From Microbacterium hatanonis (lineage in GTDB: Bacteria > Actinomycetota > Actinomycetes > Actinomycetales > Microbacteriaceae), in NCBI RefSeq assembly GCF_008017415.1, contig NZ_VRSV01000001.1, positions 186,001 to 250,000 on the forward strand: 64,000 nt of DNA. The letters run 5' to 3'. Numbering within the stretch: position 1 is the first letter of the stretch; every line of letters starts with the position of its first letter. The translations under genes and the position numbers were made by a program. Shown one piece after another: positions 61,678 through 64,000 of the stretch. The notes beneath the pieces were generated by a model. The model did not search any database. It was given only the letters and a program-made list of their open reading frames with translations, and was not told the DNA's origin.

Positions 61678-63564
61678 ATGAGCGACCCGACGGCGGAGGC
61701 GGAACTGGCGCGACTGCGGGCGGAGGCGGAGCTCGCGGAGGCACGGTTGCAGGCGGCGCAGGCGCGCGCCGCGCTCGCCGCGGCGGAGGCGGCGCACGCG
61801 GTCTCGGCGCCGACACCGGATGCAGCGCCGATCCCCGACGCGGCACCCGCACCGGATGCGGCGCCGACACCGGATGCAGGGACCTCGGGGCCGTCCGCTC
61901 CCGCCGCCCCGTCGTCCGGACCGCTGAGCGTCGACGAGGTCGCCGCGCTCACCGATGCCTATGCGTTCGCCGGTCCCGCGCTCGATCTCGGTGCGCTCGT
62001 CAACGGCGAGGCGGTCGCGTCGGCGCAGGTGCGCATCCCGCTGGCCATGACGAACCGTCACGGTCTCGTCGCGGGGGCGACCGGCACCGGCAAGACCCGC
62101 ACGCTGCAGCTGCTCGCCGAGCAGCTCTCGGCGCACGGGGTCGCGGTGTTCGCCGCCGACATCAAGGGCGACCTGTCGGGCGTGGCGACGCCGGGCGAGC
62201 CGAACGAGAAGCTCCTCGCTCGCACCGCCGCGATCGGGCAGGACTGGACCGCCGCGGCTTCGCCGACGGAGTACTTCGCCCTCGGCGGGTCGACGGCCGG
62301 GTCGGGTGCGAGCCGGGGTGTGCCCATCCGCGCGACCGTGTCGGGCTTCGGGCCGCTGCTCCTGGCGAAGGTGCTCGGACTCAACGCGACGCAGGAGTCG
62401 AGCCTCGGTCTGGTCTTCCACTACGCCGACCGCGAGGGACTCGCGCTCGTCGATCTGTCGGACCTCCGCGCGGTGCTGAGCTTTCTCACGAGCGACGAAG
62501 GCAAGGCCGAGCTCAAGGAGCTGGGCGGACTCTCGGCGGCGACGGCGGGCGTGATCCTGCGCGAACTCATCACCTTCGCCGACGCCGGGGCCGACGTCTT
62601 CTTCGGCGAGCCGGAGTTCGACGTCTCCGATCTCCTGCGCACCGCGCCGGACGGACGCGGAATCATCAGCCTGCTCGAGGTGCCGGGGGTGGCCGATCAG
62701 CCGACGCTGTTCTCGACGTTCCTCATGTACCTCCTCGCCGAGCTCTTCGAGGTGCTGCCCGAGGTCGGCGACCTCGACAAGCCGAAGCTCGTCTTCTTCT
62801 TCGACGAGGCGCATCTGCTCTTCCGCGACGCCTCGAAGGACTTCATCGCCGCGATCACCCAGACCGTGCGGCTGATCCGCTCCAAGGGCGTCGGCGTGTT
62901 CTTCGTCACCCAGACGCCGAAGGACGTGCCGGGCGACGTGCTCGCGCAGCTGGGCTCGCGCGTGCAGCACGCGCTCCGCGCCTTCACGCCCGACGACGCC
63001 CGGGCGCTGCGCTCATCGGTCCGCACCTACCCCACGTCGGGCTACGACCTCGAACGGGTGCTGCAGGAGCTCGGAACCGGCGAGGCGATCGTCACGGTCA
63101 TGGGCGAGAAGGGGGCACCGACCCCCGTCGCCTGGACGCGGCTGCGCGCGCCGCGCGGACTCATGTCGCCGACACCCGCGGCCGCCATCGACGCGGCGGT
63201 CGCCGCATCCGTCCTGCTGCCGGCCTACGGCACCTCGATCGATCGGGAGTCGGCCCGAGAGATCCTCACCGCGCGCATGAACGCCGCGCACGAGGCCTTC
63301 GCCGCCGAGGAGGCAGCGAAGGAGAAGGCCAAGCTCGACGCGGAGTACGCGAAGCAGCAGGCGGCGATCGACAAGGCCCGCGCGGCGGCCGACAGGAAGG
63401 CGCAGCAGGAGTACGACCGGTTGCTGCGGCGGACGGCGGGGTCGACCCGCACGACGTCGCGCCGGGCGCCCAAGACACCGATGGAGCAGATCCTCGGCTC
63501 GAAATCGGCCGACACCCTGCTCACGGGGGTCATCCGCGGGCTGTTCGGCACCGGCCGGCGGTAG
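61678..63564 (+). CDS. DUF853 family ATPase (HerA-like)
   Basis: A 628-residue P-loop ATPase. An Ala/Glu-rich coiled coil (about 3-42) is followed by a Pro/Asp/Ala repeat linker, then the ATPase: Walker A GATGTGKTRT, Walker B KLVFFFDEAH and the sensor FFVTQTPKDVPGDVLAQLG. The C-terminal part has a charged coiled coil (about 530-590). The HerA/FtsK-like family acts on DNA or other polymers, but the role of DUF853 proteins is not settled. The start is a leaderless-type ATG. Confidence 0.88.
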   Translation: MSDPTAEAELARLRAEAELAEARLQAAQARAALAAAEAAHAVSAPTPDAAPIPDAAPAPDAAPTPDAGTSGPSAPAAPSSGPLSVDEVAALTDAYAFAGPALDLGALVNGEAVASAQVRIPLAMTNRHGLVAGATGTGKTRTLQLLAEQLSAHGVAVFAADIKGDLSGVATPGEPNEKLLARTAAIGQDWTAAASPTEYFALGGSTAGSGASRGVPIRATVSGFGPLLLAKVLGLNATQESSLGLVFHYADREGLALVDLSDLRAVLSFLTSDEGKAELKELGGLSAATAGVILRELITFADAGADVFFGEPEFDVSDLLRTAPDGRGIISLLEVPGVADQPTLFSTFLMYLLAELFEVLPEVGDLDKPKLVFFFDEAHLLFRDASKDFIAAITQTVRLIRSKGVGVFFVTQTPKDVPGDVLAQLGSRVQHALRAFTPDDARALRSSVRTYPTSGYDLERVLQELGTGEAIVTVMGEKGAPTPVAWTRLRAPRGLMSPTPAAAIDAAVAASVLLPAYGTSIDRESAREILTARMNAAHEAFAAEEAAKEKAKLDAEYAKQQAAIDKARAAADRKAQQEYDRLLRRTAGSTRTTSRRAPKTPMEQILGSKSADTLLTGVIRGLFGTGRR

Positions 63565-63619
63565 CGGCTCCCTCGCGCCGAACTCGTCAAGCCCCCGACC
63601 GGGAGCGGATGCTGCGGCG

Positions 63620-63625
63620 TAACGT
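63620..63625 (+). promoter_or_regulatory. -10 element of the NAD(P)-binding gene
   Basis: TAACGT ends six bases before the ATG at 63632, matching the other leaderless starts in the window. Confidence 0.5.
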
Positions 63626-63631
63626 CCAGGT

Positions 63632-64000
63632 ATGAGCGAGCTGACCGCGCCCACCGGGCGCGAACCCGAACTGCGAGCCGAACCCCGAGACGACGGGACG
63701 CCGCCGCGTGCGCTCGTGATCGGCGCCACCGGATACCTGGGCGGGCGCCTGGTGCCCCGCCTGCTCGAGGCGGGCTACACCGTGCGCGTGCTCGCTCGGC
63801 ATGCGCCGCGCGTGGCCGCGTTCGAGTGGGGCTCGCGTGTCGAGGTCGTCGAAGGCGATGCCGGGGAGACCGAGGCGGTGGCCCGTGCGGTCGCCGACGT
63901 CGACGTGCTCTACTACCTGGTCCACTCGATGGCGGCCGGCAAGGACTTCGAGAACACCGACCGCATCGCCGCTCAGACCGTCGCCGATGCGGCGGCGGCA
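63632..64000 (+). CDS. NAD(P)-binding epimerase-like protein, 3' end outside window
   Basis: The frame is open to the window end, with 123 codons visible. After a polar ~25-residue start comes the Rossmann loop ALVIGATGYLGGRLVPRLLE and the VRVLAR segment, then the YYLVHSM motif. This pattern fits the NmrA/YbjT-like atypical short-chain dehydrogenases that often carry a DUF2867 domain; that part would be downstream. The ATG lies six bases after a -10 element. Substrate unknown. Confidence 0.8.
   Translation, partial: MSELTAPTGREPELRAEPRDDGTPPRALVIGATGYLGGRLVPRLLEAGYTVRVLARHAPRVAAFEWGSRVEVVEGDAGETEAVARAVADVDVLYYLVHSMAAGKDFENTDRIAAQTVADAAAA

Overview
The window is high-GC chromosomal DNA from an actinobacterium, most likely a Microbacterium or another Microbacteriaceae member. 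The evidence is the strong G/C third-position bias, the RamB-type regulator divergent from aceA, the split rplKA / rplJL clusters, many leaderless gene starts, a very long acidic NusG and the very frequent GGATGC/GCATCC words. I see no rRNA, phage module, insertion sequence or CRISPR array; about 58 protein genes and one tRNA fill almost all of the sequence.

Layout. 0-3.7 kb: 3' part of a glutaminase gene, a lipoprotein, and a TetR/SGNH-esterase pair. 3.7-8.4 kb: glyoxylate shunt (aceB, aceA) with divergent ramB. 8.6-14.8 kb: a sugar ABC importer, a GH3 glycosidase and the LacI regulator that probably controls them. 14.9-23.2 kb: a PucR activator divergent from a five-gene putrescine/GABA operon. 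23.3-31.1 kb: an IclR regulator divergent from a six-gene sugar-acid operon whose enzymes fit L-gulonate or hexuronate catabolism to KDG, KDPG, pyruvate and glyceraldehyde-3-phosphate. 31.3-34.3 kb: tRNA-Trp, secE, nusG, rplK, rplA. 34.3-42.9 kb: an accessory block (acylphosphatase, LysE/LysG, formaldehyde dehydrogenase, quinone-oxidoreductase-like enzyme, MarR plus a drug exporter, a YqaJ-type nuclease and an AbiEi-like protein). 43.0-44.3 kb: rplJ-rplL behind a leader with a canonical attenuator hairpin. 44.3-49.3 kb: LacI and an AglEFG-like importer. 49.4-57.4 kb: a CtpE-like P-type ATPase, a DUF305/DUF3105 pair, a Bcr-type exporter, and an IclR/APC pair. 57.6-61.6 kb: a four-gene cell-surface cassette. 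61.7-64 kb: a DUF853 ATPase and the start of an NAD(P)-binding protein.

The most unusual locus is 57.65-61.65 kb. It encodes a membrane-anchored protein resembling the N2/N3 domains of copper amine oxidases, a catalytic-domain-only copper amine oxidase with a C-terminal LADTG wall-sorting signal, a His/Met-rich DUF305 protein and a signal peptidase I. I read it as a split, wall-anchored copper amine oxidase system. Other strong non-coding signals are five 56-bp inverted-repeat elements in two sequence families, two 50-bp inverted repeats bracketing the AbiEi-like gene, four 14-bp tandem repeats in the pucR/gabT gap, and a recurrent TANNNT-N6/7-start arrangement that implies many leaderless mRNAs.
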